Positions 1 to 9,706 of a DNA stretch of 43,603 bases are shown here, in pieces (position 1 is the first letter of the stretch; each line of letters begins with the position of its first letter). The notes under the pieces are model-generated. The model made no database searches and was not told the DNA's origin. It was given only the letters and a program-made list of their open reading frames with translations. The DNA comes from SURF-58 sp041305085 (GTDB taxonomy: Archaea > Nanobdellota > Nanobdellia > Woesearchaeales > UBA9642). Position numbers and translations under genes: made by a program. The stretch is from assembly GCA_041305085.1 (NCBI GenBank), contig JBFYMA010000039.1, positions 1-43,603 of the forward strand. Reading direction: 5' to 3'.

Positions 1-1
1 T

Positions 2-3000
2 GGCTCTAATGATTTGGGATACTGCAATCAGACAACTTCAAACTGGAACGGCACCTGGACATGTACTGATTTGGACACTGACAATTCTAATTATCCAACA
101 ATTGAAGTCACAAAGCTCGGCCAGGTTTTTATAATGTATGAAAACCCAACCTTGAACTCTCACGCAGTCTATGAAAGCAACCTGATTCCTGGAGAAAGCT
201 GGGATTTGAGAAATACCCTGCAAAGCGGAGCATCATGGAATCAGCTAATATATTCAACAATGAGAGGAAGTGTTTTTCCGGCATTCAACAGAATAACAGA
301 TTCTATAGACTATCTTTATTTTAACGATACAAACAACCAGCTGTTTTTTGAGTCATTTTCTGTTGATTATCCTCTTCCTGAATTACTGAATGTGTCAACA
401 AATGCATCCCAGGCAGAGCAGGTTGATGATTCAATAAACTTTTCAGCATTCTGGCAGCCAATAACCCAGGGAGACCAGGGAATTTTTTTAGTGGATGACT
501 CTTCAGGCTTTACGGACTGTGATTTTAATACCCAATCAGGATGTATTTGCAGCAGCTCTGCAACAACTGCAAACAACATGAGCTGCGCCTATACTCTGGA
601 TTCTGGAGATATTGGAACTTTTGTCTGGTATGCACAGGTTTGCGATGAAAATAATGACTGTGATACAACCCAGATAAAGACTTACACTTTTGAAAGCAAC
701 CCTTCAGCAAAAGCCTATGAAAAGAACGGCACGTCGACTGGCCCTGATGATTACGACAGCGAAGCAACAACTTCAGACTACGATGCAATAAATACAAGCG
801 ATGCTTCAAGATGGACTACTGATCTTGCCAACGAAACAGGAGGCTATGATACACAGATATATATTTTTAACATCTCAGAAGCTGCATCAAACATTGTATC
901 AATAGAGTCAGTCTGGAGAGGTTATGGAGAAAATAACTCAGGATATTACACAAACCTTTCATTGTATAACTATACAGGAACTTCTTGGAAAGAGCTGGAT
1001 AATTATGACTTTACGTCCAATTCAGATTCTGACCTTTCAGGAGCACTCAATGCAGGAGATCTTGATGATTTTGTCAACAACACTTATATGGCAATAATGG
1101 CAACAACTTCAAAATATGTTTCAGGAGGTGAGGAATGCCAGAATGGAATAAGGGAAGGAGCAGAAGAATGTGATGCGTCAGAGTTTAATGATTGTACAGA
1201 GGGTGGAAACTGGGAAGAGTGCACCAGCGGAAATGCTGACTGCACAGCCAGCGGAAGCTGCGGAATAGTAGAAACATATTTTTGCCAGAACGACTGCACT
1301 CAGGACTGCATGACTTGCCAATTAAAGGCAAGATGCCCATTTGTGTTTTCATGGAATGGAGAAGAATATGTTATAGAGGATGAGATAATGAAATTCCAGG
1401 AAGGCAAAGCAAAAGAGGATCTGGATCTGCTGGAACTAAAATACCTCCCTTGGGAAAGCAACAGCCACTCTTTTACCATAAAAGAGCTTTTGCCTGAAAA
1501 GTCATTCATAGACCTGCTCTACCTTCAGATAAATGATACAGACAACAAGACAGGAAGGCAGACTGTTTATTATGTTTACCCGGAAAAGATTGAATCTGAT
1601 TCAAACAGATTTTCTCTTGATCAGATAATCAAGAAGGACCAGGACTATATTGAAATGGATTATGGAGAAGAATTTACTGTAAATTTTGCAGAAATTCCTG
1701 AAATGCCTGCAGGTTCAGAAAGGAAAATATTCTTGGCAGCCTACGGACATTATGAGCCTTATATAAAAAACTATGATACTGAGCAAATGTTCTGCCACTC
1801 ATTTAACAACACAAAAGTTGAGTATAGGCTTGGAGAATTGACACCATTTGTTGACAGAGTTCGCGCAGATCTAGGATTAGGGCCTGCAGAGTGCCTTCAG
1901 TACGCGCCTGTGGAGTGCAGCCAGAAAAACAATGTGTTTGAAACAGAGCTAAGTAAAACAGATCTTAGGCCTCAGTTTCTGCAAGGAGAGCATAATTCAC
2001 TGAACACAAATTTTGTAAACCTTACAATAGGCTCAACAGCTACAGGAAACTTTTCAGTTACCGACTCGTCATTGTGCGGAGACCTTACAGGAGATTTTAA
2101 CCTTACAAAGAACACTTCATCAGAGGGCACCTGCTTTACAGTAAAAGCCAATGATATAACTCTTGACTGCAAGGGGTATAAAATAACTTATGGCACAGGA
2201 GCCAGCAACAATGTCTATGGCATAGATAATAATGGTTACAATGGCACGACTATAAAAAACTGCATAATAAATAAAGGCAATCCCTCAACAACAGGGGCTT
2301 TTGCAATATACATGAGAAACAATGTAAATAATATAAACGTAACCAACAACACCATACAAACACTAGGCACAAACAGCTATGGTGTTTATGTCTACCCCAC
2401 AGCTTCAAACTTTGAGCTTTCGAATAATAAGATAAACTCTTCATCGGTTGGTGTTTTTTTCAGGCAGAACATGAACAATATCTCTGCATTCAATAATAAT
2501 ATAACTGCAGTTTCCTATGGATTTTACATTTATGACACAGGAGAAAACAACACAGTACACCATAACACTATAAGCTCAACTGGCTTGAATGCCCTTGCAT
2601 TTTATAAGGATCAGCAGGATACTGCTGTGTATCTTAATAATGTATCAACAGTGAATGATGGAGACTATGCGGTGTATATGAGACAGAACCTTCAAAACTT
2701 TAGCGTTTACCAGAATAATATACAAACTGCTGGGTCAAGCTCATATGCAATTTATATATATGACAATGCAAACAATAGCATATTTGATTCTAATAATATA
2801 AGCTCAACCGGAGCATTTACTGAAACAGTATATATTTATATTTCTTCAGATGACATTTTTTCAAATAATATAATCACAAGCGCATATAGGGCTTTTTATT
2901 TTGAACATGCTTTGAATATGTTAGTTGCCAATTCCACGATTGTAAACAGTTCTGCTGGATCAGCCCATTTCTGGGATGGATCTGACGTAATATTTTTGAA

Positions 3001-6000
3001 CACAACGTTCAATAAATCCCAGGTTTCATGGGAGGCGCAATCAATCACTGACACACTTACGGTCCAATGGTATGTCAGATCCAATGTTACCAGCTCGGGA
3101 GGATCTCCAATAAACCTTGCAACAGTTAACATAAGCGATGTTAATGGAGCTGAGGAGGTATACACAACAACGGCTGCATCGGGATTTACCCCGTGGCAGA
3201 TAGTTACGGAAATGGTTATGAATGCAACAACAAACATTTCATATAATAATCATACAATAAATGTCACAAAGTCAGGATTTTTTGAAAATGTTACCAGCCA
3301 CAATATCACTTCATCAGCAACTTTCAATGCAACTCTTTTCAGCTCCAACAACCCTCCTGAAACGCCTGTTGCACAGATAAACAGCACTGATGGCTCTAAC
3401 AGAACATTGCAGGATCTTAACTGCTTTGCAATAATAAATGACTCAGACGGCGACAAAATTGATGTTACAGTCAGATGGTACAATAATTCACTCCTGTGGC
3501 TGGAGGAGGAATACACCAACAGCAGCAGCAGCTACCATAACTCATCACTGTTTGTTGCAGTTCTTGGCTATGAAAATACAACAAAACAGCAGAACTGGAG
3601 CTGCAGCCTGAGGTTTTATGACAGCTTGGAGTACAGCAGCTGGGGCTTGTCAGAAAACCTAACAATAGTTAACACTCCCCCAACAATACCTACACAAAAC
3701 AGCCCTGCTGACCAATCAACAATACGAACAAATTACTCTTTATTGAACTGTTCAGACAGTACAGACGATGACAACGATCCAATAACATACTATTATTTTG
3801 GGGATGGAACAGACGGCTCAACATATCTGGATATCAATGACACATATACTGCCTACAATTGGACTGATTTGAGCGATGACACAACATACTGGTGGAAGTG
3901 CCTTGCAAACGATGGCGAGGAAAATAGCACAGCTTCATCTGTATATAACTTTACAGTAAGCGTGAACGATGCTCCAACAGCATCAGTTCCTGTAATTAAT
4001 CCCCTTGTTCCAAGCGCTTCAACCAGCGTATTGAACTGCAGTTTCATAGCAACAGATCCTGACAACTCAACACTTACCTATGAGTTTTACTGGTACAACG
4101 GAACAGCTCTTTACAACAACACAAACTATTCAGGAATTGCCAACAATACTAATTTTACAATGAACATCTCGCCACAGCTTGCAAAAGGAGAAGTGTGGAA
4201 CTGCACAGTAAGAGCCTATGACATGGAGCTTTACAGCTCAAACAAAAGCACCAATGTTACTGTGGCAAACAGCCCTCCAACTGTTCCCACATCTCTGGCT
4301 TTGACAGATGTGAATGTTACACAGCCCTTGACTGCCACTTGCTCAGGCTCAACAGATGCTGACAATGATGGAATAACATACTATTACAGGTTTTATAACA
4401 TGAACGACTCTACAGAGCTTATTGCGTGGGGAACAACCAATGAATATACTGTCCAGGTTTCTGACGCCCACGACACAATTAATGTTACTTGTGGCGCGTT
4501 TGACGGAACAGATTATTCACAAAACTTTTCCAACTCCACAACAGTAGGAAACCTTATTCCGACAATTGATGTTCCTGTGATTTCTCCTGCAGATCCCTAT
4601 GTTAAGGATGACCTTAACTGCAGTGTAACAGCATATGATGGAGATGATGATCCTTTTAACATAACATTTACTTGGTACAGGAACGGAGCTTATTTTAACC
4701 AGACAAATATCTCCACAACGAATAATACAAATGTTTCATTTATTGCATATTACCAATACACCAATGTTGGTGAAAACTGGACGTGCAACGTAAGCGTAAG
4801 CGATGGATTGTCTTTCAGCCAGAATAAAACTTCCAGCGCCATAATAAATGGCTGCAATCCTTCAGGAGACTGGGTAGTAGATTATAATGCAACATGCTCT
4901 AACAGGCAGGTTATTGTTGACTCAATGAACATTACATCCATAGGAAACATAACTCTTCAGAATGTAACCCTGATTGTCAATGGTTTTTCTGAAATAAATG
5001 GAAATTTTACAGCCAGAAATGGAGGAGGAACAATATGGCAGAATGGCAATCTGACTGTTAAGGGAATTTTTGTGCTGGAAAATGACACACTTAGGATGAA
5101 TGTTTCATCTGATGGTGTGTTTGGAATAAATGTCTCTCCGTCCCAGGATTGGGGATACATGAAGGTTGACAAAGGCGCCAACATTACAAATGGGGAAACT
5201 ACAGCTGCGAACTACTTTTTTGTGGTGCAGCCAGGAAAGAACTTTTCCATGAGAAATTCTGTACTTGAGCATGTGGGGTGGCAGGAAAACCCAACAGATA
5301 ATATGGGGCTTAAGCTTAGCTCCACAATAGCGCAATTTTATAATAACACTGTTTACAGCTCCTATGCAGGAGTGTTTGTGAATGCAGAAAACCTTACAAT
5401 ACACAATAATACCATACATTCTTCATCAAGATATGGAATAGAAATCAGGGCAGACAATGCGCAAATAATCAATAATACGCTTATCGATGTTTTAATTCCA
5501 GGGTCAGGAATAAGAGTTTTTGGGGCACAAAATGCCAATATAAGCAACAACAGGCTTTACAATTCTTTCCACGGAATTGTGCTTACAACAGGTTCAAGCG
5601 ATAGCTTTGCAGCAAACAACTACCTGGATACAGGCGGCGGGCAGGGAATATACCTTTTTTCATCAGATCGAAACAACCTGACAAACAACACTGTGATTAA
5701 TTACTCGACATCGAACGATGCATGCATAAACATCTATCAGTCAGGTGATGCAATAATAAAGGACTCCCTGCTGATAAACTGCTCAAGAGGGTTTATCATT
5801 GGAAGAACCTCGCTGCGGAACCTTGTTCAGGACACAATTCTTACTGGAATGACCCAACAGGATGTATACCTTGATATGGCCAGCGGCACATACACCAGCA
5901 ACAACACATTCCTCAATGTTTCATTCAACACTTCAGACATCAACATGTCTGACTGCGGAGCTGAGGATACATGCGAGCTTTATGTGAAATGGTATATGGA

Positions 6001-7819
6001 TGTCCAGGTAAATAATTCAATGGACGGGGCGCTGGACCAGGCAACAGTTATAGGCACATCAGCTTTTGGAGAGCAGCAGTTTTCTGATACAACAGATGTG
6101 ACAGGATTTATAACAACACAGAATGCCACTGAGTTTTTCCAGAATGCATCTGGAAAAACATACTATACCAATTACTCAATTGCAGCATCAAGGCAGTACT
6201 ACAAAAGCAACTCTTCACAGCTTAACTTTTCTAACTCCTCAACACATTACTTGTTCCTTGAAAGAGATGTACCGCGAATAAGCCAGATAGATATAATTCC
6301 TGCAGGAACAGTATTTACAAATAATACTTTGAACTGCACAGTTACTGCAGTTCACGACACACTGACAAACTTGAACATAACAATAACCTGGTATAACTCA
6401 AGCTCAGGAGCAAATGTATACTTTAACCAGTCAAATATTTCAACGACAAACAATACCCAAGTGGGATTTTTGCTCTATAATATAACAACTACTGCAGGTG
6501 AGAACTGGAACTGCACTGCGTACGCAAACGATGGAATATGGAACTCATCTGTGAATCATAGTGAAAAGCATATCTACAATGCGCCTCCATTAACGCCTGT
6601 GGTTTCCATAAACACTGTTGATGGATCAGGATCTGAGGATTCTGACCTGAACTGCTCAACAACAATATATGATCTGGATGAAGATATTATTAACCTGACA
6701 GTGAACTGGTATCTGAACGGCTCACTGAACCTTTCCCAGGACTTTAATGGAAGCTATCCGAGCGGATCGTTTTTCAATGCCACTCTTGGAAGCGGAAATA
6801 CGACTGCAGGAGACAACTGGAGCTGCAGTATAAGGCTCTATGATGGGATTGACTACAGCGAGTGGGGCAATTCAACAAATATCACGATTGGTGCGCCAAT
6901 AGACTTGTATACAACATCTGATGACATATTTTTTAGCAGCAGCAGTCCGGTAGAGGGTGAAAATATAACAATAAACGCAACCATATACAATTCAGGAAGC
7001 CAGGATGCAGATGGCTTGATAGTGCAGTTTTTTGAAGGGGATCCTGATGATTCTGGAGAGCAAATTGGAAGCAACATAACAATAGACCTATCTGCAGGGA
7101 CAAACCAGACAGTAAATATGACATGGATTGCCACCCAGGGAACACACAATTTTTACGTGCTTATAGACCCTCCATACGGTTCAGGGGATTTTAGTGAAAG
7201 CGATGAGACAAACAACAAGGCAAATAGCACGATAACAATATTTGTGTGGCAGGTGTTCTATGGCTCGCTGAATACAACGGTTTATCTTGCAAACATAAAC
7301 AATGAATCATTAAGGACTTGGTTTGAGCAGAACATACAGGGAAATATCTATGTGTCTGACTATGATACTACAAATAGCATAAGCTTTACCAGCCTTCAGG
7401 CCATTGGCCGCAACAAGACAAACTCAACAAATGCAGATTCCCAGGATGACTTTGAGGAAATAGATGCTGCCTTGGGCGTAGAGAATTTTACAGGAAGCGT
7501 GAACGAAACATATACCACTTCAGGCAACCCAAAGCAAACGATGAGCTGGGAGGTATACGGACAGACCTTAGAAAATGTGCCTTATGACAACTCCACAAAT
7601 ATCTCAAACTTTATTACAGGGATACTCTGGGACACTGCAGATTCTTTGGATGACTATTTTGACAGCTCTGAAAAAGAAGATCTTGTTTTCATTACAAATA
7701 TTAATATACAGCAGCCAGGAAAATACAGCACATATGATTATGAGATAAAGGTTCCTGCAAACCTGAGAAGCTACAAGGGCTCAACAAACTCCTTGACATT
7801 TTATTACGAGATAAAGTAA
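2..7819 (+). CDS. Giant secreted surface protein, 5' end outside window (beta-helix, Ig-like, CARDB)
   Basis: The frame is open from the first bases of the window, so the gene starts upstream; about 2,605 residues are visible. Along the DNA I see: a Cys-rich segment at about 1129-1330 with a DUF4215-like NGIxEGxEECD motif; a region opening CPFVFSWNG (1333-1830); a NosD-type right-handed beta-helix (about 2080-3010) with LDCKGYKI and many NN-T/I rungs; five Ig/fibronectin-like repeats (3340-4850); a second beta-helix (4900-5960); two more Ig-like repeats (6280-6900); a CARDB domain (6890-7250); and a C-terminal segment of unknown fold. Asn-X-Ser/Thr sequons are very dense, which fits an N-glycosylated cell-surface protein or adhesin. 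No C-terminal membrane helix or sorting signal is visible, so anchoring is unknown. The exact role cannot be told from sequence. Confidence 0.85.
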   Translation, partial: GSNDLGYCNQTTSNWNGTWTCTDLDTDNSNYPTIEVTKLGQVFIMYENPTLNSHAVYESNLIPGESWDLRNTLQSGASWNQLIYSTMRGSVFPAFNRITDSIDYLYFNDTNNQLFFESFSVDYPLPELLNVSTNASQAEQVDDSINFSAFWQPITQGDQGIFLVDDSSGFTDCDFNTQSGCICSSSATTANNMSCAYTLDSGDIGTFVWYAQVCDENNDCDTTQIKTYTFESNPSAKAYEKNGTSTGPDDYDSEATTSDYDAINTSDASRWTTDLANETGGYDTQIYIFNISEAASNIVSIESVWRGYGENNSGYYTNLSLYNYTGTSWKELDNYDFTSNSDSDLSGALNAGDLDDFVNNTYMAIMATTSKYVSGGEECQNGIREGAEECDASEFNDCTEGGNWEECTSGNADCTASGSCGIVETYFCQNDCTQDCMTCQLKARCPFVFSWNGEEYVIEDEIMKFQEGKAKEDLDLLELKYLPWESNSHSFTIKELLPEKSFIDLLYLQINDTDNKTGRQTVYYVYPEKIESDSNRFSLDQIIKKDQDYIEMDYGEEFTVNFAEIPEMPAGSERKIFLAAYGHYEPYIKNYDTEQMFCHSFNNTKVEYRLGELTPFVDRVRADLGLGPAECLQYAPVECSQKNNVFETELSKTDLRPQFLQGEHNSLNTNFVNLTIGSTATGNFSVTDSSLCGDLTGDFNLTKNTSSEGTCFTVKANDITLDCKGYKITYGTGASNNVYGIDNNGYNGTTIKNCIINKGNPSTTGAFAIYMRNNVNNINVTNNTIQTLGTNSYGVYVYPTASNFELSNNKINSSSVGVFFRQNMNNISAFNNNITAVSYGFYIYDTGENNTVHHNTISSTGLNALAFYKDQQDTAVYLNNVSTVNDGDYAVYMRQNLQNFSVYQNNIQTAGSSSYAIYIYDNANNSIFDSNNISSTGAFTETVYIYISSDDIFSNNIITSAYRAFYFEHALNMLVANSTIVNSSAGSAHFWDGSDVIFLNTTFNKSQVSWEAQSITDTLTVQWYVRSNVTSSGGSPINLATVNISDVNGAEEVYTTTAASGFTPWQIVTEMVMNATTNISYNNHTINVTKSGFFENVTSHNITSSATFNATLFSSNNPPETPVAQINSTDGSNRTLQDLNCFAIINDSDGDKIDVTVRWYNNSLLWLEEEYTNSSSSYHNSSLFVAVLGYENTTKQQNWSCSLRFYDSLEYSSWGLSENLTIVNTPPTIPTQNSPADQSTIRTNYSLLNCSDSTDDDNDPITYYYFGDGTDGSTYLDINDTYTAYNWTDLSDDTTYWWKCLANDGEENSTASSVYNFTVSVNDAPTASVPVINPLVPSASTSVLNCSFIATDPDNSTLTYEFYWYNGTALYNNTNYSGIANNTNFTMNISPQLAKGEVWNCTVRAYDMELYSSNKSTNVTVANSPPTVPTSLALTDVNVTQPLTATCSGSTDADNDGITYYYRFYNMNDSTELIAWGTTNEYTVQVSDAHDTINVTCGAFDGTDYSQNFSNSTTVGNLIPTIDVPVISPADPYVKDDLNCSVTAYDGDDDPFNITFTWYRNGAYFNQTNISTTNNTNVSFIAYYQYTNVGENWTCNVSVSDGLSFSQNKTSSAIINGCNPSGDWVVDYNATCSNRQVIVDSMNITSIGNITLQNVTLIVNGFSEINGNFTARNGGGTIWQNGNLTVKGIFVLENDTLRMNVSSDGVFGINVSPSQDWGYMKVDKGANITNGETTAANYFFVVQPGKNFSMRNSVLEHVGWQENPTDNMGLKLSSTIAQFYNNTVYSSYAGVFVNAENLTIHNNTIHSSSRYGIEIRADNAQIINNTLIDVLIPGSGIRVFGAQNANISNNRLYNSFHGIVLTTGSSDSFAANNYLDTGGGQGIYLFSSDRNNLTNNTVINYSTSNDACINIYQSGDAIIKDSLLINCSRGFIIGRTSLRNLVQDTILTGMTQQDVYLDMASGTYTSNNTFLNVSFNTSDINMSDCGAEDTCELYVKWYMDVQVNNSMDGALDQATVIGTSAFGEQQFSDTTDVTGFITTQNATEFFQNASGKTYYTNYSIAASRQYYKSNSSQLNFSNSSTHYLFLERDVPRISQIDIIPAGTVFTNNTLNCTVTAVHDTLTNLNITITWYNSSSGANVYFNQSNISTTNNTQVGFLLYNITTTAGENWNCTAYANDGIWNSSVNHSEKHIYNAPPLTPVVSINTVDGSGSEDSDLNCSTTIYDLDEDIINLTVNWYLNGSLNLSQDFNGSYPSGSFFNATLGSGNTTAGDNWSCSIRLYDGIDYSEWGNSTNITIGAPIDLYTTSDDIFFSSSSPVEGENITINATIYNSGSQDADGLIVQFFEGDPDDSGEQIGSNITIDLSAGTNQTVNMTWIATQGTHNFYVLIDPPYGSGDFSESDETNNKANSTITIFVWQVFYGSLNTTVYLANINNESLRTWFEQNIQGNIYVSDYDTTNSISFTSLQAIGRNKTNSTNADSQDDFEEIDAALGVENFTGSVNETYTTSGNPKQTMSWEVYGQTLENVPYDNSTNISNFITGILWDTADSLDDYFDSSEKEDLVFITNINIQQPGKYSTYDYEIKVPANLRSYKGSTNSLTFYYEIK

Positions 7820-7827
7820 AATTAAAC

Positions 7828-7860
7828 AGCGCAAAAATATTGCAGGAACATTTCTGCGCT
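7828..7860. repeat. Interrupted inverted repeat between convergent genes
   Basis: AGCGCA (7828-7833) pairs with TGCGCT (7855-7860), and inside it AAAT (7835-7838) pairs with ATTT (7850-7853), leaving an 11-base loop. It fills the 48-base gap between two converging genes and could act as a two-way terminator or mRNA 3' end. Its arms (CAGCGCAAAA and TTCTGCGC) recur around the hairpin at 22399-22443, which suggests a small dispersed element. Confidence 0.5.
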
Positions 7861-7867
7861 ATTGAGA

Positions 7868-8824
7868 TTACATTCTTACAAGATTTATTCCGTAGTCCTT
7901 GTCCTCGCTGCTGTCAATCCTGACTCCCAAAAGGCTTAAAAGCCGAGCCCTTATTATCTCCTGCCTTTGCAGAGAGGCAATCTTTGAAAAGTGAAACCTT
8001 ATACAGTTCTCCACAAAAACTTCCCTCTCTACTTTTGATGCAGTATTCAGCTTTGAGATGTTTATCCTCTGCATTTCCTGCTTTATTATCTCTTCAGCTC
8101 TTTCAAAAAAGTTCTCTTGGAAAAACTCGAGCAGGGTTTCATCAATCTTGTATTCTGCAATCTGAGTTATTGCATGCCAGGTTTCCTTCTGGCCAAAAAT
8201 GAGCAAAAAATAGGTGAGTGATAACATGATTATGGTGATGTTATTTCCAATGTTCCAGATTCTCAGGGATTCTGGAGAGGCAATCCCCAGCGCAAAAATA
8301 AACGTGTAAATGTATGCAAGTATAGCAAAAAGTATCCAAAAGCTGTACAAAGCCATTATTTCTATTTTTTTCAGCTTTTTGTAGTAATAAAAGAAGTATA
8401 TTCCAAGCACAAGGGCAGGAGGGGTTATGAAAAGCACGTTGTGCCATACAGAGAGAGCAGCCTCATTTTTTGAAAGCCCTCCCATTATGCTGTTCACAAA
8501 GAAAAAAGCAATAAAATAAATAATGCTTATCTTGTTGGCGTGGCTCTTCTTCAGTATAAGTATAAGTGTCCCGTACAGCAGGAAAAAAACAAATGCCAGA
8601 CCGAAAAGATAATGGAAAATAAATGAAACAGTGTATGTGGATTGGAGTATTCCCGTATCAATGAAGAACCTCATAACCAGGGATGCGCCCCAGACAAGGA
8701 GCCCGAACCCCCAGTAAAAAAAGCTTTCCTTGTATTTTTTTGCCCATTCACCCAATAGGACAGTTCCTGTAATCAGCAAAAAAAATGCAGATATAAGTGT
8801 TGTCCAATCGCTAAACAAAGCCAT
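7868..8824 (-). CDS. Multi-TM membrane protein with a C-terminal helical module shared with the 433-aa neighbour
   Basis: 318 aa. About seven hydrophobic helices occupy residues 5-215 (for example LISAFFLLITGTVLLG, then ALYSFWILFAILAYIY), followed by a cytoplasmic tail of about 100 residues. The tail (about 228-300) matches the C-terminal part of the 433-aa protein at 9707-11008: both follow F-x2-E-x-F, then K-x2-x-F, then F-S-x-[IL], then R-x2-II-x3-L-x3-LG[IV]. The gene lies 27 bases behind the DUF835 regulator on the same strand, so the two are probably co-transcribed. A purine-rich stretch precedes the ATG. I do not recognise the family. A 7TM sensor with a cytoplasmic output module is a reasonable guess, but no named sensor domain is evident. 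Confidence 0.8.
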   Translation of the reverse strand: MALFSDWTTLISAFFLLITGTVLLGEWAKKYKESFFYWGFGLLVWGASLVMRFFIDTGILQSTYTVSFIFHYLFGLAFVFFLLYGTLILILKKSHANKISIIYFIAFFFVNSIMGGLSKNEAALSVWHNVLFITPPALVLGIYFFYYYKKLKKIEIMALYSFWILFAILAYIYTFIFALGIASPESLRIWNIGNNITIIMLSLTYFLLIFGQKETWHAITQIAEYKIDETLLEFFQENFFERAEEIIKQEMQRINISKLNTASKVEREVFVENCIRFHFSKIASLQRQEIIRARLLSLLGVRIDSSEDKDYGINLVRM

Positions 8825-8851
8825 TTTTTTTCTCTTTTTTTTTCCTTTTTT

Positions 8852-9643
8852 TTAAATAATGCTTCTGCTTTCCTTTGTGAGCTCTACAATTTTTGCCCTT
8901 CCATCCTTTTTTATGATTATGAGATTTCTCCTATATAGTTCATAAACCCTTTTCCTTGCAGTTGCTTTTGTGATGTTAAATTTTTTGCATATGTTCTTAA
9001 AGCTCACTTTTGACTCAGAAGACTTGACAAGCTCCAGAATGTCGTAAAGGTCCTTAGCAAGCCTTATTTTTTCAATAAAAGCAGGCTTCGGAAGGGCACT
9101 TAGCTCGAGCTGGAGAAGCTGTTTTTCTTTCTCATTAAGAATGTATGGGTTTGAGTGGATTATAAGAGAGGAATTTGCCTCAATAATATCTTCATTGATG
9201 CTATAAACCAGCTTCAGGAAGCTTTCAAAGCCAAAAAGGTTTATAAGGTAATCAGTCCTTTCCAGAAGTATTATTGAAAACTTATTTTGCTTTAAAAATG
9301 ATTTTATTTTTTTCTCAACATGCTGCAGGAGGTCAGAATCATTTTTAAAATTTTTTTGGTTTAGCCACTCTATCTCAAATTCCTCCGGATGCTCTTCTCT
9401 GATGAGCGAAGGATGCTTTCGGGTAATGCACAGCCCCTTGATGTCTGGAGATAGGTGGTTTTTGAAAACATAAAAAGGATTTTTGGAGTTAGCATCAAAA
9501 GAGATAAAGCTTCCCGGCCTCAAAATTGCTTTTTCCTCTTCTTCAAATACTCTTTCTTCTTTTCCCTCGCCTGGCTGCATACAGTCTGTTATTGAAGGTT
9601 TTTTTATAAATATTACTATTTTGCCCTTTTTATTCCTTTCCAT
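8852..9643 (-). CDS. DUF835 domain protein with C-terminal winged helix
   Basis: 263 aa. Residues about 50-185 fit DUF835: ISFDANSKNPFYVFKN, then GLCITRKHP, a hydrophobic strand ending FSIILLERTDYLI, then GFESFLKLVYSIN. Residues about 195-263 form a winged helix with ITKATARKRVYELYRRNLI as the likely recognition region. DUF835 is known mainly from archaeal signalling proteins and its biochemical role is unclear; together with a winged helix it suggests a regulator that binds DNA. The same pair of domains ends the PAS protein at 11105-13003, so the two are paralogues in that part. The ATG lies about 34 bases from a symmetrical TATA box shared with the divergent gene, implying a nearly leaderless message. 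Confidence 0.8.
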   Translation of the reverse strand: MERNKKGKIVIFIKKPSITDCMQPGEGKEERVFEEEEKAILRPGSFISFDANSKNPFYVFKNHLSPDIKGLCITRKHPSLIREEHPEEFEIEWLNQKNFKNDSDLLQHVEKKIKSFLKQNKFSIILLERTDYLINLFGFESFLKLVYSINEDIIEANSSLIIHSNPYILNEKEKQLLQLELSALPKPAFIEKIRLAKDLYDILELVKSSESKVSFKNICKKFNITKATARKRVYELYRRNLIIIKKDGRAKIVELTKESRSII

Positions 9644-9672
9644 AAAACAATTTTACAGGCATCCCTCGTTAG

Positions 9673-9681
9673 TTTTATAAA
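9673..9681. promoter_or_regulatory. Symmetrical TATA box shared by divergent genes
   Basis: TTTATAAA (9674-9681) is its own reverse complement. Its centre is about 30 bases before the plus ATG at 9707 and about 34 bases before the minus ATG at 9643, the normal archaeal spacing for leaderless transcripts in both directions. The gap between the two starts is only 63 bases and I see no second TATA box in it. Confidence 0.6.
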
Positions 9682-9706
9682 CCAAAAACTCCATAACTAG
9701 AAGCAA

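Noticed and set aside
7984..8202. Plus-strand open frame of 72 codons within the multi-TM gene
   Set aside because: No ribosome site and no domain; the minus frame encodes an organised membrane protein whose tail matches a neighbour.
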